Source: Candidatus Uhrbacteria bacterium | Lineage (GTDB): Bacteria > Patescibacteriota > Patescibacteriia > UBA9934 | Assembly (NCBI GenBank): GCA_943358395.1 | Contig: CALRGY010000007.1 | Location: 1 to 48,386 of the forward strand | Direction: 5' to 3' | Length of the DNA: 48,386 bases | Part shown: positions 30,901 through 40,247 of the stretch, piece after piece | Numbering within the stretch: the stretch's first letter is position 1 | Layout: each line of letters opens with the position of its first letter | Position numbers and translations under genes: made by a program | Notes under the pieces: model-generated | Seen by the model: the letters and a program-made list of their open reading frames with translations, nothing else | The model's database searches: none | Told to the model about the DNA's origin: nothing

Positions 30901-31942
30901 GCAAACGATTGTTGCGGTTAATCACACGGCGGTACAAGTCGTTCAAATCAGACGTTGCAAAACGACCACCGTCCAACGGCACCATTGGGCGCAAATCTGG
31001 CGGGATTACCGGCAACGTGCGGAGCACCATCCATTGTGGCTGAATGGTGTTCTTCTCTAGGCTCTTAAACAGTTTCAACCGGCGCATAATGCGCTCGTAC
31101 TTCGCGGAAGATGTTGTTGCTGCAAGCTCTTCGGTAAGCTTCACGACTGTTTCGGGAATATTAATGCGTTCCAAGAGCTTCATGAGTGCCTCTGCACCAA
31201 TACCGGCATCAAAAATGTGCCCGTATCGCATAGACCAATCGTGATACGTCGCCTCAGAAATCACACGCAGCGGCGTAAGCTCCTTCAAGTCTTTATCGAC
31301 TTGAATAAAGTCTTGCTCTAATTCATCCAGCCGTTCTGCTGCAGATTTCTCGATGCGTTCAATTTCTGATTTTATCCACTTTTTCTCTGCACCTTCCTTC
31401 TCTTCTGCACGCTGAATATCACGTTTTGTTTCACCAGCAATCATCTGCTTCTTTGCACGATATTCCTCTTTCACCTGCTCTACAGTTTGTGCCAACGCCG
31501 CTTCATTGACGTCGGTAATAATGAAGCTCGCAAAATACACCACCTTTTCCAAGGTTTGCACACCCATATCGAGCATGGTGCCGATTTTTGACGGCACACC
31601 GCGCAAGAACCAAATGTGCGTAACCGGGGAAGCAAGTTCAATGTGCCCCATGCGCTCACGGCGCACAGAAGCCTGTGTGACTTCCACGTTACATTTGTCA
31701 CACACAATTCCCTTGTATCGAATTTTCTTATATTTCCCACAGTAACACTCCCAATCTTTTGATGGTCCGAAAATCTCTTCTGCAAACAACCCCTGCTTTT
31801 CTGGCTTTTGCGTGCGATAGTTAATGGTTTCCGGCTTGCTTACTTCGCCGTAGCTCCAGCTTCGAATCACTTCTGGTGAAGCAACCTTCAACCGGATCGA
31901 ATCGAAATCTGTGGATTTTAATGTGTCGAATTTGGTGGCCAT
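27923..31942 (-). CDS. rpoC: DNA-directed RNA polymerase subunit beta'
   Basis: The 1339-aa beta' subunit is complete. Visible landmarks: the N-terminal zinc site CYCG...CDKC near residues 65-85; the bridge to the active site [15 protein letters not shown] with the three Mg-binding Asp residues; the second zinc site with CGDDKG and [11 protein letters not shown]; and the trigger-loop region [20 protein letters not shown] charged coiled-coil insertion (residues ~150-230, [20 protein letters not shown]) is present. It starts 12 nt after rpoB and shares its transcript. The C-terminus ends acidic (GEEKESE). Confidence 0.98.
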   Translation of the reverse strand: MATKFDTLKSTDFDSIRLKVASPEVIRSWSYGEVSKPETINYRTQKPEKQGLFAEEIFGPSKDWECYCGKYKKIRYKGIVCDKCNVEVTQASVRRERMGHIELASPVTHIWFLRGVPSKIGTMLDMGVQTLEKVVYFASFIITDVNEAALAQTVEQVKEEYRAKKQMIAGETKRDIQRAEEKEGAEKKWIKSEIERIEKSAAERLDELEQDFIQVDKDLKELTPLRVISEATYHDWSMRYGHIFDAGIGAEALMKLLERINIPETVVKLTEELAATTSSAKYERIMRRLKLFKSLEKNTIQPQWMVLRTLPVIPPDLRPMVPLDGGRFATSDLNDLYRRVINRNNRLRRLYSLNAPEVITRNEKRMLQEAVDALIDNSARQSKTVIAATGKKRQLKSLADILKGKQGRFRQNLLGKRIDYSGRSVIVVGPHLKLHQCGIPKKMALELFRPFVISKLIAREYVHNIRSANRFLESDRPEVWDILEEVVADSYVLLNRAPTLHRLGIQAFRPTLIEGKAIQIHPLVCDAYNADFDGDQMAVHVPLTTEAKKEAEELMLSIRNLLKPSFGGPVATPGKDIAWASFYLTSTDTEPDEKKMKTFADEDEVLYAMNEAKITPQTWIRIRRDGKMLITTPGRILINQQFPPSIGFQNEILGKKQLANIIRDTLEFHGQEFTATILDNLKDLGFKYATLSGYSWAMAGLPTLTEKPALVAEGDKRVREVEDYFSQGLLTQSERHTQIIKIWTEIKDRIADISKDSLPHESSAYTMIESGARGGWGQLTQMIGMIGLKSSPSGDIIELPVKSSFKEGVSVLEFFISSHGTRKGLTDTALRTANAGYLTRRLVDVAQDVVVREENCGDDKGVLLTKEESDEIGEPLLIRILGRVALSDIKVPGEKKAFVKANDLITEVHIRAIKATGKELLEAHVRSVMTCRVRRGVCMKCYGYDLAHNKMVKPGVAVGIMAAQSIGEPGTQLTMRTFHTGGVAGKDITQGLPRVEELFEARLPKRKAIMTEVAGAVEIEKAERTIVQAGTGKKMMDTMPGQKIVKIRYRAVDEKTFTLGRGAKMKIAVGDSVREGDVLGTKVDGEIVPCDVKGTVKSVGKTSVVVVHEGDKVREYIIPQGYTMFVKEGDEVTAGDALTDGHLDLQALFSAKGRDAVQRYLSKEIQFIYASQGQKLNNKHIEVIVRQMLSRVRVTNPNDTDLLPGEIIERATLLDEQDSALAKGGTLAEYEDLLLGVTKVSLSTESWLSSASFQETARVLIGAAVTGKIDELQGLKENVIIGRLIPAGTGFGLEGSPELANFGEAAMRTSVLPSALDAEIAAMGPGIGKEMTGEEKESE

Positions 31943-31954
31943 AATGGTTTTACG

Positions 31955-34900
31955 TTAGGCGCGACGTGCATGACGATCCTCACCAATTTCCAATTTTTTC
32001 CCGTTCTTCAACAGCTCAACGTCCAAACCAAGGCCCTTCAATTCGCGGCAAAGCACATTGAACGATTCTGGGATATTCACCTTGGTAATCACATCGCCCT
32101 TAATAATCGCTTCGTACGCCTTTGCACGCCCTGGAACGTCGTCGGACTTAATGGTGAGAATTTCCTGCAATGTGTGCGCTGCCCCATATGCCTCCAATGC
32201 CCACACCTCCATTTCTCCAAAACGCTGACCACCGAACTGCGCTTTTCCGCCCAACGGCTGTTGAGTAATAAGCGAATACGGCCCAATAGAACGCTGATGC
32301 ATTTTGTCTTCCACCATGTGGTTCAGCTTGATCATGTACATGATACCGACTGTGACCTTGTGGTGAAACGCTTCACCGGTACGGCCATCATACAAATGCA
32401 ACTGACCATCTTCTGGGTACCCTGCTTTCTTCAGCTCGTCCTTAATGTCTTGATCCTTCACACCCGCAAGTACAGGCACAGCCACTTTGTAGCCCAATGT
32501 TGACGCCGCAAGACCAAGGTGAACTTCAAGAATCTGACCAAGGTTCATACGAGAAACCACACCAAGCGGGGTAAGCAACACGTCTACCGGCCGACCGTCC
32601 GCGGTAAATGGCATGTCTGCAAACGCAACGACTTTTGAAATAACGCCCTTGTTTCCGTGGCGACCAGCAACCTTATCACCCACCTGCAGCTTCCGAAGAT
32701 CTGCAATAGTGACTTGGATTGATGTAATAACACCAGGGGAAAGATTATCTCCCGCTTCTCGGCTAAACACCGTAATATCAACAACTTTTCCCTTGCGCCC
32801 ATGTTCCAAGTACAGTGAGGAGTCGCGAACATCGCGGGCTTTATCGCCGAAAATAGCACGAAGCAGCTTTTCTTCAGCAGACAATTCTGTCTCACCCTTT
32901 GGTGTGATTTTTCCTACAAGAATGTCGCCAGACTTTACCTCGGCACCAATACGGATAATGCCTTCAGCATCAAGATTCTTCAGCTTCTCTTCTGAAACGT
33001 TTGGAATATCACTCGTAACCAATTCTGGCCCAAGTTTAGTATCGCGAACATCAAGCGTGAGATGTTCTAAGTGAATCGTGGTGAACCGATCGTCCTGCAC
33101 CACGCGCTCGGAAACAATCACCGCGTCTTCATAGTTGTAGCCATCCCAGCTCATGAACGCCACGCGCATGTTCTGCCCAAGTGCCAGCTCACCGTTTTCA
33201 ACAGATGGACCGTCGGCAAGCACATCACCCTTCTTCATCTTCATGCCCGGAAGCACCACGGGGCGCTGCGTAATAGCCGTTGAAGCATTCGATCGTAAGT
33301 ATTTATTGAGAGTGTACGTTTTTTCACCAAGTTTTTTGTATGTCATCGTGATGTTTGCCCCATCAACTGCCGTGACTTCACCATCTTCTTCCGTTACCAG
33401 CACGTGACCGGAATCGAGCGCAGCACGGCGCTCCATTCCTGTTCCAATCACCGGTGATTCTGGGCGAATTGGTGGCACTGCCTGACGCATCATGTTCGTT
33501 CCCATGAGTGCACGCGTTGCGTCGTCGTGCTCCAAGAATGGAACAAGAGCAGTACCGATAGACACGATTTGCGTCGACGAAACATCCATGAAATTGATGT
33601 CAGTCGCAGGAACCAATCGTGGATCTGCAAACTTACGCGCCTCGACGTATTCCGCAATAATGTAACCATCCTTATCCAAAGGAACAGTCGCTGGACATGT
33701 TGTGGACTTCTCTTCCAAGAATGCATTCACGTACACAATATCGTTTGTGACGCGCGAACGACCCTTTTCCTGCACCACCTTGCGATACGGTGTTTCAATA
33801 AAGCCGTACGCATTCACACGAGCATAACTCGCTAAGTGACCAACCAATCCAATGTTTGGTCCTTCTGGCGTAGCGATCGGACAGATACGACCATAGTGCG
33901 TAGGGTGAACGTCGCGCACTTCAAATCCGGCACGTTCACGCGTCAAACCACCCGGGCCCATCGCGCTCAAGCGGCGCTTGTGCTCCAGCTCTGCGAGCGG
34001 ATTCGTTTGATCCATGAACTGCGAAAGCTGAGAGGACATGAAGAATTCACGCACCGCGCCAATCACTGGGCGTGCATTGATCAATTTTCCTGGAGTAAGC
34101 GAATCAATTTCCGTGGTGCTCATGCGGTCGCGCACAATGCGCTCCATACGTGCCATACCCACACGGAAACGGGACTGCAGCAACTCACCAACCGCTCGCA
34201 CGCGGCGATTCCCGAGGTGATCAACATCATCTGCTTCTTCCTGGCTAATGTTCAAGCGAATAATCTCACGAATAATCGCCACCAAATCTTCCTTTGTAAG
34301 AATACGATTCTCTTCCTTCGCGACCTCTTCGTCTGTTCCCTCCAAACCAAAGCGCAAATTAAACTTATATCGTCCAACGGCACCTAAATCGTATCTGTCG
34401 TAATTAAAGAACATGGCATGAATCAAGCTGCGGGCGTTATCTGCCGTCGCAAGATCGCCTGGGCGAATGCGCTTATATACTTCTTTCAACCCTTCTTCCT
34501 CATTGCTCGCTGCATCCTTTGCAAGCGTATTTTCAATGTAACGAATGCTTGGATGAATATCGATATCTGCAAACAGTGGCGCGATTTCTTCATTTGTTGA
34601 AAAACCAAACGCGCGTAATAACGACGTTACCGCTACCTTACGCTTGCGATCGATTTTGACCCAAATCACGTTTTTTGGATCTGTTTCAAACTCAAGCCAC
34701 GCACCACGATTTGGAATAATCTTCGCACCGTAGTGGCGACGAGCACGAATCACTTCTGCGGTAAAAAAGGCCCCCGCAGAACGCACAAGCTGGGAAACAA
34801 TCACACGTTCCACACCGTTCACAATAAATGTTCCTCGTGGGGTAACCACCGGCAAATCACCCAAGTAAATCTCTTGTTCCTTCACCACATCCGTACGAAG

Positions 34901-35173
34901 GTTCTTCAAACGTGTTTTTACACGGAGTGGCGCTTCGTACGTTACGTTCTTTGCGCGGCTCGTGACTTCATCAAATTTCGGCTCGTCTAGGTAATAATCA
35001 CCAAGAGTAAGCTCTAAATCACGTCCCATGGAGTCGCGAATAGGAGTAACTTCGTCGAAAAGCTCACGGATGCCGTGTTCCAAGAACCATGCGTATGCAG
35101 ACTTCTGAACCTCAATAAGGTCTGGCAAGTCCATCGCATCACGAAGTGGAGTGAAATACTTGCGAGTCATCAT
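31955..35173 (-). CDS. rpoB: DNA-directed RNA polymerase subunit beta
   Basis: A 1072-aa, compact beta subunit. The rifampicin region reads SSQLSQFMDQTNPLAELEH and KRRLSAMGPGGLTRERAG, with the usual Asp, His and Ser contact residues kept and Met in place of the following Leu. HPTHYGRICPIATPEGPNIG has Ala where many bacteria have Glu (IETPEGPN). GDKVAGRHGNKG and MVEDKMHQRSIGPYS mark the C-terminal core. It is not preceded by rplJ/rplL as in many bacteria; it has its own promoter and a ~175-nt leader ending in a terminator. Two consecutive ATG codons could start it. Confidence 0.98.
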   Translation of the reverse strand: MMTRKYFTPLRDAMDLPDLIEVQKSAYAWFLEHGIRELFDEVTPIRDSMGRDLELTLGDYYLDEPKFDEVTSRAKNVTYEAPLRVKTRLKNLRTDVVKEQEIYLGDLPVVTPRGTFIVNGVERVIVSQLVRSAGAFFTAEVIRARRHYGAKIIPNRGAWLEFETDPKNVIWVKIDRKRKVAVTSLLRAFGFSTNEEIAPLFADIDIHPSIRYIENTLAKDAASNEEEGLKEVYKRIRPGDLATADNARSLIHAMFFNYDRYDLGAVGRYKFNLRFGLEGTDEEVAKEENRILTKEDLVAIIREIIRLNISQEEADDVDHLGNRRVRAVGELLQSRFRVGMARMERIVRDRMSTTEIDSLTPGKLINARPVIGAVREFFMSSQLSQFMDQTNPLAELEHKRRLSAMGPGGLTRERAGFEVRDVHPTHYGRICPIATPEGPNIGLVGHLASYARVNAYGFIETPYRKVVQEKGRSRVTNDIVYVNAFLEEKSTTCPATVPLDKDGYIIAEYVEARKFADPRLVPATDINFMDVSSTQIVSIGTALVPFLEHDDATRALMGTNMMRQAVPPIRPESPVIGTGMERRAALDSGHVLVTEEDGEVTAVDGANITMTYKKLGEKTYTLNKYLRSNASTAITQRPVVLPGMKMKKGDVLADGPSVENGELALGQNMRVAFMSWDGYNYEDAVIVSERVVQDDRFTTIHLEHLTLDVRDTKLGPELVTSDIPNVSEEKLKNLDAEGIIRIGAEVKSGDILVGKITPKGETELSAEEKLLRAIFGDKARDVRDSSLYLEHGRKGKVVDITVFSREAGDNLSPGVITSIQVTIADLRKLQVGDKVAGRHGNKGVISKVVAFADMPFTADGRPVDVLLTPLGVVSRMNLGQILEVHLGLAASTLGYKVAVPVLAGVKDQDIKDELKKAGYPEDGQLHLYDGRTGEAFHHKVTVGIMYMIKLNHMVEDKMHQRSIGPYSLITQQPLGGKAQFGGQRFGEMEVWALEAYGAAHTLQEILTIKSDDVPGRAKAYEAIIKGDVITKVNIPESFNVLCRELKGLGLDVELLKNGKKLEIGEDRHARRA

Positions 35174-35176
35174 AAC

Positions 35177-35203
35177 GAAAAAAGCGCCGTGGAAGCCACG
35201 ACG
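35177..35203 (-). terminator. Terminator in the rpoB leader (attenuator candidate)
   Basis: Minus strand CGTCGTGG, loop CTT, CCACGGCG (one G-U pair), then CTTTTTT, ending about 4 nt before the rpoB ATG. No other gene lies between the rpoB promoter and this terminator, so it would act on rpoBC itself. Confidence 0.72.
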
Positions 35204-35218
35204 GTATTTATGATTTCT

Positions 35219-35257
35219 TCAAAAACGTAAGTGCGGAGGCCGGAAAATGGCATGCAT
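35219..35257 (-). CDS. Possible 12-aa leader peptide of rpoB
   Basis: The only ATG-initiated short ORF I see between the predicted start site and the leader terminator reads MHAIFRPPHLRF and stops 15 nt before the terminator stem. Its position is that of a leader peptide, but there is no single-residue codon run to name a sensed amino acid (two each of His, Arg, Pro, Phe). It could be chance. Confidence 0.3.
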   Translation of the reverse strand: MHAIFRPPHLRF

Positions 35258-35354
35258 TAACGTGAAGAATTTAGGAATCCAGTAGCAGTCAGGGGTCGAT
35301 GTCGCGCGAACGACCGCCCAGAGACGACAAAAATGAATCTCCCAAGTGGCGGAA

Positions 35355-35383
35355 AGGGTAGCACAACTATGAGCACAATGCAA
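35355..35383 (-). promoter_or_regulatory. rpoBC promoter
   Basis: Minus strand TTGCAT (35383-35378), a 17-nt spacer, TACCCT (35360-35355) preceded by TGC as an extended -10. Predicted start near 35348, giving a leader of about 175 nt. Confidence 0.68.
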
Positions 35384-35438
35384 CGTTCCAGGGTGGACAA
35401 ATCCAATATTTTTCCGCAAATCTTAGCGAAATATATCA

Positions 35439-35467
35439 AAAATCACCCCGATAATCGAGGTGATTTT
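35439..35467. terminator. Bidirectional hairpin upstream of the rpoB promoter
   Basis: AAAATCACC-C-CGAT, loop A, ATCG-A-GGTGATTTT. The stem is nearly perfect with A/T ends. It can insulate rpoBC from transcripts entering from the recA side. Confidence 0.75.
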
Positions 35468-35486
35468 GACCGAGCTTGATGTGAGG

Positions 35487-35608
35487 AGGACTTTCTCATT
35501 TTAGGCTAGTTTCGATGAAGATTGAGGAAATCTTCGGAGGCGTACTTCATGGTACGTCGACGAAGTTTCCGATAATCTGAGTCGAAAATAGACAAAATGA
35601 GGAAGTCC
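35487..35608 (+). repeat. Palindromic element copy 5 (alpha subtype)
   Basis: A 122-bp element with ends AGGACTTTCTCATTTT and AAAATGAGGAAGTCC. The core has AGTTTCGATGAAGATTGAGG, the paired stem CTTCG / CGAAG, the loop pair GAGG/TCGA, and the apical hairpin CGTAC-TTCATG-GTACG. It lies in the intergenic region between recA and rpoB. No target duplication is evident. Confidence 0.9.
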
Positions 35609-35643
35609 GACCAGGATGCAGGAGGAGAACGAGCGAAAAAATA

Positions 35644-35757
35644 TTACTCAAGCACCCAACAAAAGAGATTCTTCTTACGCCGTGCGCGCAAGGCTGTTGG
35701 TACATTCGTAAAAAGCCAGTCTCGTCCCGCAACCTGGTGACATAAGGCAAAGAGCAT
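35644..35757 (-). CDS. Candidate 37-aa basic mini-protein upstream of rpoB
   Basis: The ORF reads MLFALCHQVAGRDWLFTNVP then TALRARRKKNLFCWVLE. It starts about 14 nt below a strong promoter (TTGAAA-N17-TACACT) that has no other gene to serve. It has a basic centre (RARRKK) between hydrophobic segments. No family is recognised and it is too short for the ORF track. The alternative is that this promoter drives a small RNA and the ORF is incidental. Confidence 0.35.
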   Translation of the reverse strand: MLFALCHQVAGRDWLFTNVPTALRARRKKNLFCWVLE

Positions 35758-35777
35758 GAAACCTTCCGTCACACTAA

Positions 35778-35806
35778 AGTGTAGAGGGTTGTCGCAGGAA
35801 TTTCAA
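35778..35806 (-). promoter_or_regulatory. Promoter downstream of recA pointing toward rpoB
   Basis: Minus strand TTGAAA (35806-35801), a 17-nt spacer, TACACT (35783-35778). The boxes match 5 and 4 of 6 consensus positions. Its transcript would run through the 35644-35757 mini-ORF into element copy 5 and the hairpin at 35439-35467. Confidence 0.6.
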
Positions 35807-35845
35807 ATCATCCTTACTAGATTGCCATACCAAATTCAACGATCC

Positions 35846-36910
35846 CTACTCCGCATCCGCTTCACCATCCTTCTCCTTTTCATCAGGATTCGATGTTGGA
35901 CGCGAGGTAAAACCCTCGCTCTTCAATGCTGCTGCAGTAGTGGCTTTGCGCATGGTTGCCAATGTATCTGGGTGATCACGGAGATACTGCTTAGCCACTT
36001 CACGCCCAACTCCAAGCTTTTCTTCGCCGAAAATATAGCTATTCCCACGCTTTTCGAGTGAGCCGACTTCCACCCCTAAATCGAGCATGTCGCCGGCAAT
36101 GGAAATGCCTTCGTTATACATAATATCGAATTCGCAGGTACGGAACGGTGGCGCCACCTTATTCTTCACAATTTTCACCTTCACTCGGTTCCCCACAATC
36201 TTCTCACCCTGCTTAATTTGCGCGGCACGACGAATCTCCATACGCACCGACGCATAAAACTTCAGCGCATTTCCTCCTGGCGTGGTTTCTGGATTCCCAA
36301 ACATCACACCAATCTTCCTACGGATTTGGTTGATGAAAATCACCACGGTGCCCGATTTGGCAACAATCGCCGTGAGCTTTCGGAGCGCCTGGCTCATGAG
36401 TCGCGCTTGCAAACCCATATGTGAATCGCCCATATCACCTTCAATTTCTGCCTTTGGCACAAGCGCAGCAACGGAGTCGATCACCACAACGTCAATCGCG
36501 TTCGATCGCACAAGCGTTTCAACGATCTCAAGCGCCTGTTCCCCCGTATCTGGTTGCGAAATGAACAGCTCATCAATGTTTACACCAACTTTCCGTGCGT
36601 AATCTGGATCCATGGCGTGTTCAGCATCAACGAATGCTGCAATGCCGCCCTGACGCTGACATTCAGCGATGATGTGCTGTGCAAGCGTGGTTTTTCCAGA
36701 CGACTCCGGCCCATAAATCTCAATAATTCTTCCTCGAGGCACCCCGAGTGCTCCCAGGGCGAGATCGAGAGACAAACATCCTGTAGGAATGGCATCAATA
36801 TTCGTTGCCTTCTGATCACCAAGCCGCATAATAGAACCCTCACCGAACCGTTGCTTAATCTGACCAATCGCAGCATTCGCCGCTGTTGTACGAGCGTTTT
36901 CCTTAGCCAT
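35846..36910 (-). CDS. recA: Recombinase RecA
   Basis: RecA forms the ATP-dependent strand-exchange filament. The 354-aa product has Walker [14 protein letters not shown] near residue 67, [16 protein letters not shown], the Walker B strand [22 protein letters not shown], the L2/ssDNA segment [29 protein letters not shown], and an acidic C-terminal tail ([12 protein letters not shown]) typical of a self-regulating RecA. No LexA-like operator is obvious upstream; the upstream gap holds palindromic element copy 6. No Shine-Dalgarno sequence precedes the ATG (TTTTTTGTTATGG). Confidence 0.98.
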   Translation of the reverse strand: MAKENARTTAANAAIGQIKQRFGEGSIMRLGDQKATNIDAIPTGCLSLDLALGALGVPRGRIIEIYGPESSGKTTLAQHIIAECQRQGGIAAFVDAEHAMDPDYARKVGVNIDELFISQPDTGEQALEIVETLVRSNAIDVVVIDSVAALVPKAEIEGDMGDSHMGLQARLMSQALRKLTAIVAKSGTVVIFINQIRRKIGVMFGNPETTPGGNALKFYASVRMEIRRAAQIKQGEKIVGNRVKVKIVKNKVAPPFRTCEFDIMYNEGISIAGDMLDLGVEVGSLEKRGNSYIFGEEKLGVGREVAKQYLRDHPDTLATMRKATTAAALKSEGFTSRPTSNPDEKEKDGEADAE

Positions 36911-36937
36911 AACAAAAAAGTAGATGATTCAACATAT

Positions 36938-37098
36938 AGGACTTCCTCATTTTGCCCATTTTCGGCTTGGTATGAAGTAAAGCGAAGCGCTTACTTCATA
37001 CCTTGCTTCCTCGACGTGATCGACGGCGTACCGTGTAGTACGCCTTGACGATCCCGTCATCGTCGCGCACCGAAACTGGTCGAAAATGAGAAAGTCCT
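36938..37098 (-). repeat. Palindromic element copy 6 (beta subtype, with nested insert)
   Basis: A 161-bp element in reverse orientation with ends AGGACTTCCTCATTTT and AAAATGAGAAAGTCCT. Its core is near-identical to copy 1 (CGTAC-TACACG-GTACG apex), but it contains the 34-bp nested palindrome at 36969-37002. The outer arms are the common AGGACTT type, unlike copy 1. It lies between the RodZ-like gene and recA, both minus strand. Confidence 0.9.
36969..37002. repeat. Nested 34-bp palindrome inside element copy 6
   Basis: Identical in sequence to 2362-2395 when reverse complemented, at the same site within the element (between GCAAG and AAGCC). Copy 1, otherwise nearly the same element, lacks it and so supplies an empty site. 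Confidence 0.88.
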
Positions 37099-37176
37099 AC
37101 TCATGACGCGCGCGATAAAACTTGGTGAAATCAAATTCTCTCTACACGAACATGTACCGAACAGTGTACACCATCG

Positions 37177-37893
37177 TCATCGAAAGCTCACGGCAGTTAT
37201 CCCCTGTTCAGCATCAACAGCACCGTCATCGAACACGACGCGGCGATATTCTGTGGCTTTTTGCGAATATCGGCGGGTGCCCTCAACAGTAATGACGTTC
37301 AACCCCAAAGAAAGATCCACGGTCGCAGTAAATGTTTTATCGTTATTCACCACAACCTGATCCCCATTAATCTGTAGTGTTACGTCGTCGTTCTCCACAT
37401 ACCCATGCACAACCACAAGAGCACTTTCTGCAGCAAAACCATCAATCGGGGTTTCGATCACAATCTGGGGAGGGCGAAGAATGCCGTGAATTTGCCAAGA
37501 AAAATACCCAAGAAACGCAATCATTACTGTGGCAAATGCCCCAATCTTCAAAAAAGCTACCGAGGAAAGAAGCCGTGTACGACGAACTCGTTGACGGGGC
37601 AACCGGTGCGGCGCAAGCAAATCTGTTCTTCCACTTTCTTCTTCGTATAATTCTAAAAAGTACGTCTCATCTGCACCAAGAATTCTCGCGTACGCACGAA
37701 TAAAGTTTCTGGTGTACAAGGGCTCAGGCAGCTCATCATATCGCCCCCGTTCAAGCGCCTCTAAGTATCGCTTTTGAATATGTGTCGTTTCTTCCAGCAT
37801 CACCAAGCTCACCGCTTGCCCACGCCGAAGCGCGCGAAGCTTTTCACCAAGGGTTTGCGGCACACGATCAAGTTTTCGCATGACAAATACCAT
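37177..37893 (-). CDS. RodZ-like membrane protein: HTH, TM helix, extracytoplasmic beta domain
   Basis: Residues ~14-80 form a RodZ-type HTH (LGEKLRALRRGQAVSLVMLE, then YLEALERGRYDELPEPLYTRNFIRAYA). A basic stretch (RLPRQRVRRTR) precedes one membrane helix (FLKIGAFATVMIAFLGYFSW) near residue 120. The exterior part (PPQIVIETPIDGFAAESALV, then VHGYVENDDVTLQINGDQV) resembles the Ig-like glucodextranase-B domain. RodZ links MreB to cell-shape control; no mreB is in the window, so the role is inferred. It starts 2 nt after the ftsK stop codon, so the two are coupled. An ATG at 37881 is the alternative start. Confidence 0.85.
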   Translation of the reverse strand: MVFVMRKLDRVPQTLGEKLRALRRGQAVSLVMLEETTHIQKRYLEALERGRYDELPEPLYTRNFIRAYARILGADETYFLELYEEESGRTDLLAPHRLPRQRVRRTRLLSSVAFLKIGAFATVMIAFLGYFSWQIHGILRPPQIVIETPIDGFAAESALVVVHGYVENDDVTLQINGDQVVVNNDKTFTATVDLSLGLNVITVEGTRRYSQKATEYRRVVFDDGAVDAEQGITAVSFR

Positions 37894-37895
37894 AG

Positions 37896-40163
37896 CTAGA
37901 GTTTCACGTCTTCAGGAGTATCATCGTCATTCTTCGTTCCGATAGAGGCGTTAATCGACGGCTCCTGATGATTCTCTTCCCCGTCGTCACCTTCTTCAGC
38001 ACGTTCCTCGTCGACAGCTATAGGCATATCGCTCTCTTCTCCTGCTGGAGGCCATTCGCTCACCAAAACCTCTCGCGGCTTTGCACCATCTGGTGGGCCA
38101 ACAATGCCAAGCTTTTCCATTAAATCAATGATTCGTGCGGCACGCGAATACCCCACCTTCATGCGCCGTTGCAAAAACGACGTCGAAATCTTCCCCGCAT
38201 CAATTGCGATCTCGATCGCTTCATCGAGCAATGTGTCTTGATCGCCAGGATCCAATGAAACACCCCCGGAATTCGATCCTCCCTCCGTAATTTGATAATT
38301 ATAATCTGGCTCGCTTTCTTCTTTCAAAAAGGCAACAACTCGTTCGATTTCAGATTCTGCAACATACGCACCCTGTGCACGCTTTGGCTTAGACAATTCC
38401 GGCGTGCTCATAAGCATGTCACCACGACCAAGCAATTTTTCTGCGCCACCAACATCAAGAATCGTTTTCGAGTCCACCTGCGATGCTACCGCAAACGCTA
38501 AGCGCGTGGGGATATTCGCCTTAATAGTCCCCGTAATCACATCCACCGACGGGCGCTGCGTAGCAAGAATCAAGTGAATCCCCGCGGCACGCGCCATTTG
38601 CGCAATACGCACAATCACCGCCTCAACGTCGCGCTTATTCTGGCTCATCAAGTCCGCGAGCTCGTCGATAACAATAATAATCCGCGGCATGCGCTCCTTG
38701 CTTTTTGCGTTATACGAATCAATGTCGCGCGCGCCAAACTTGGACAAGTGATCAAGCCGACGCTCCATTTCTCGTACTGCCCACTTTAAGGCATTAATCG
38801 CCTCATCCGCCTTCACAATCGGCGGGATCAACAAATGCGGAATGCCGGCATACACCGAAAGCTCCACACGCTTCGGATCCACCATGATAAATTTCAAATC
38901 ATCCGGTCCGTTCTGGTACAGCAACGAAATGATAATATCGTTCAAACACACCGACTTTCCACTGCCCGTAGCACCTGCCACCAGCATGTGCGGCGCACGT
39001 TCCACCATCATCATTTGCGTTGCGCCCGTAATATCTTTTCCCAGCGGCACACTAAAACTGGACTTTCGATGCTTAAACTCTTTCGATTCGAGCAATTCGC
39101 GCAAACATACTCGCCCGATGGTTTGATTCGGCACCTCAATGCCCACCAACGACTTCCCCGGAATCGGTGCTTCGATTCGAATCGGGTGTGCCGCGAGCGC
39201 CAAGGCAAGATCATTTTGCAGCGCAACAATGCGTGCCAACTTCACACCAACCGGCGGTTTCAATGCATATTGCGTGACGGTTGGCCCGACGCGAACCTCT
39301 TCCACTTCAACGTCGATACCAAATTGGTGGAGCGTCTTCACGATGAGTTCTGTGCCGCGATCCAAGTCCCCAGACTTTGCTTCAGAGCTCTTCATCTCAA
39401 GCAATTCCAAAGGAATTTCAATGGTTCTTCGCTCTTTCGACGTCATCACCTGCTCCTGATTCCCAATAAACACCATCGGCTTCTTCTTCTCGGGCACGTC
39501 GTCAATCTCTCCCTCCACACCATCATCATTCTCACCTTCGGAAACACCCTCTTCTTCAGGCTCTTCTTGCGCCTTTCGCTCATCAAACGGCATCTCATCC
39601 TCACTGCTTTCCCCGTTGGAACGTTGACGTTTCAATCCACTCAATGCCGCCAACGGCATATCCAGCAATGTTTTCAACGACGCGTCAAACAACAACACGC
39701 ACGACACTGCGAGAACGGCCAACGCCACGACAAATGCCGCTAACGATCCCATTGCCCCCACCAAAACCCGCGACACCAACAGTCCAATCATGCCACCCGC
39801 ATTCTTCAACGCATCACCATGCGTCACGCCGTGAGCAAGAATCATGTTCAACATGCCGTTCAGTGATAAAAGCAGCAACGTAAACGCCCCGACAACCCGC
39901 AACGTAATCAATTCCCTATCCCGCAACACCACATCTGCTGCAATCAAGAAAAACACCACCGGCACCACCACCCGCGCAATGCCCAACAGCGACGCCAATA
40001 CTCCGTCAATCCATGCGCCCACTCCCCCAGCAAAGCCAAAAAAGCTCAACACGAGCACCACACCCAACGCCGCAAGCACAATCGCAATAATGCTTTGCTT
40101 CACATCATCCCCAAGCATCGACTCCCCCACCTCTTCCACAAACTTTTTGGACTTTTTCGCCAT
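37896..40163 (-). CDS. ftsK: DNA translocase FtsK/SpoIIIE
   Basis: FtsK pumps DNA through the septum. In order: four membrane segments in residues ~20-190 (IIAIVLAALGVVLVLSFFGF, VARVVVPVVFFLI-type helices, and others); an acidic linker (~210-260, EEPEEEGVSEGENDDG); an alpha/beta module; the RecA-like motor with Walker A VAGATGSGKSVCL and Walker B RIIIVIDELADLM; and a C-terminal gamma winged helix (SFLQRRMKVGYSRAARIIDL) for sequence recognition. The ORF-track start at 40202 adds residues upstream; MAKKSKKF at 40163 is the better start. Product is about 755 aa. An acidic C-terminal tail follows. Confidence 0.95.
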   Translation of the reverse strand: MAKKSKKFVEEVGESMLGDDVKQSIIAIVLAALGVVLVLSFFGFAGGVGAWIDGVLASLLGIARVVVPVVFFLIAADVVLRDRELITLRVVGAFTLLLLSLNGMLNMILAHGVTHGDALKNAGGMIGLLVSRVLVGAMGSLAAFVVALAVLAVSCVLLFDASLKTLLDMPLAALSGLKRQRSNGESSEDEMPFDERKAQEEPEEEGVSEGENDDGVEGEIDDVPEKKKPMVFIGNQEQVMTSKERRTIEIPLELLEMKSSEAKSGDLDRGTELIVKTLHQFGIDVEVEEVRVGPTVTQYALKPPVGVKLARIVALQNDLALALAAHPIRIEAPIPGKSLVGIEVPNQTIGRVCLRELLESKEFKHRKSSFSVPLGKDITGATQMMMVERAPHMLVAGATGSGKSVCLNDIIISLLYQNGPDDLKFIMVDPKRVELSVYAGIPHLLIPPIVKADEAINALKWAVREMERRLDHLSKFGARDIDSYNAKSKERMPRIIIVIDELADLMSQNKRDVEAVIVRIAQMARAAGIHLILATQRPSVDVITGTIKANIPTRLAFAVASQVDSKTILDVGGAEKLLGRGDMLMSTPELSKPKRAQGAYVAESEIERVVAFLKEESEPDYNYQITEGGSNSGGVSLDPGDQDTLLDEAIEIAIDAGKISTSFLQRRMKVGYSRAARIIDLMEKLGIVGPPDGAKPREVLVSEWPPAGEESDMPIAVDEERAEEGDDGEENHQEPSINASIGTKNDDDTPEDVKL

Positions 40164-40247
40164 AGCAAAGCAGAAGCAAGCTGCAATACCCCCATTGTAC
40201 AATGGATCGCTAAAGGATGCGGTGGAAAAGGTGTGGAAACAAAGGGA

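Noticed and set aside
36910-36937. LexA/SOS box upstream of recA
   Set aside because: No CTG-N10-CAG or GAAC-N4-GTTC palindrome is seen between recA and element copy 6.
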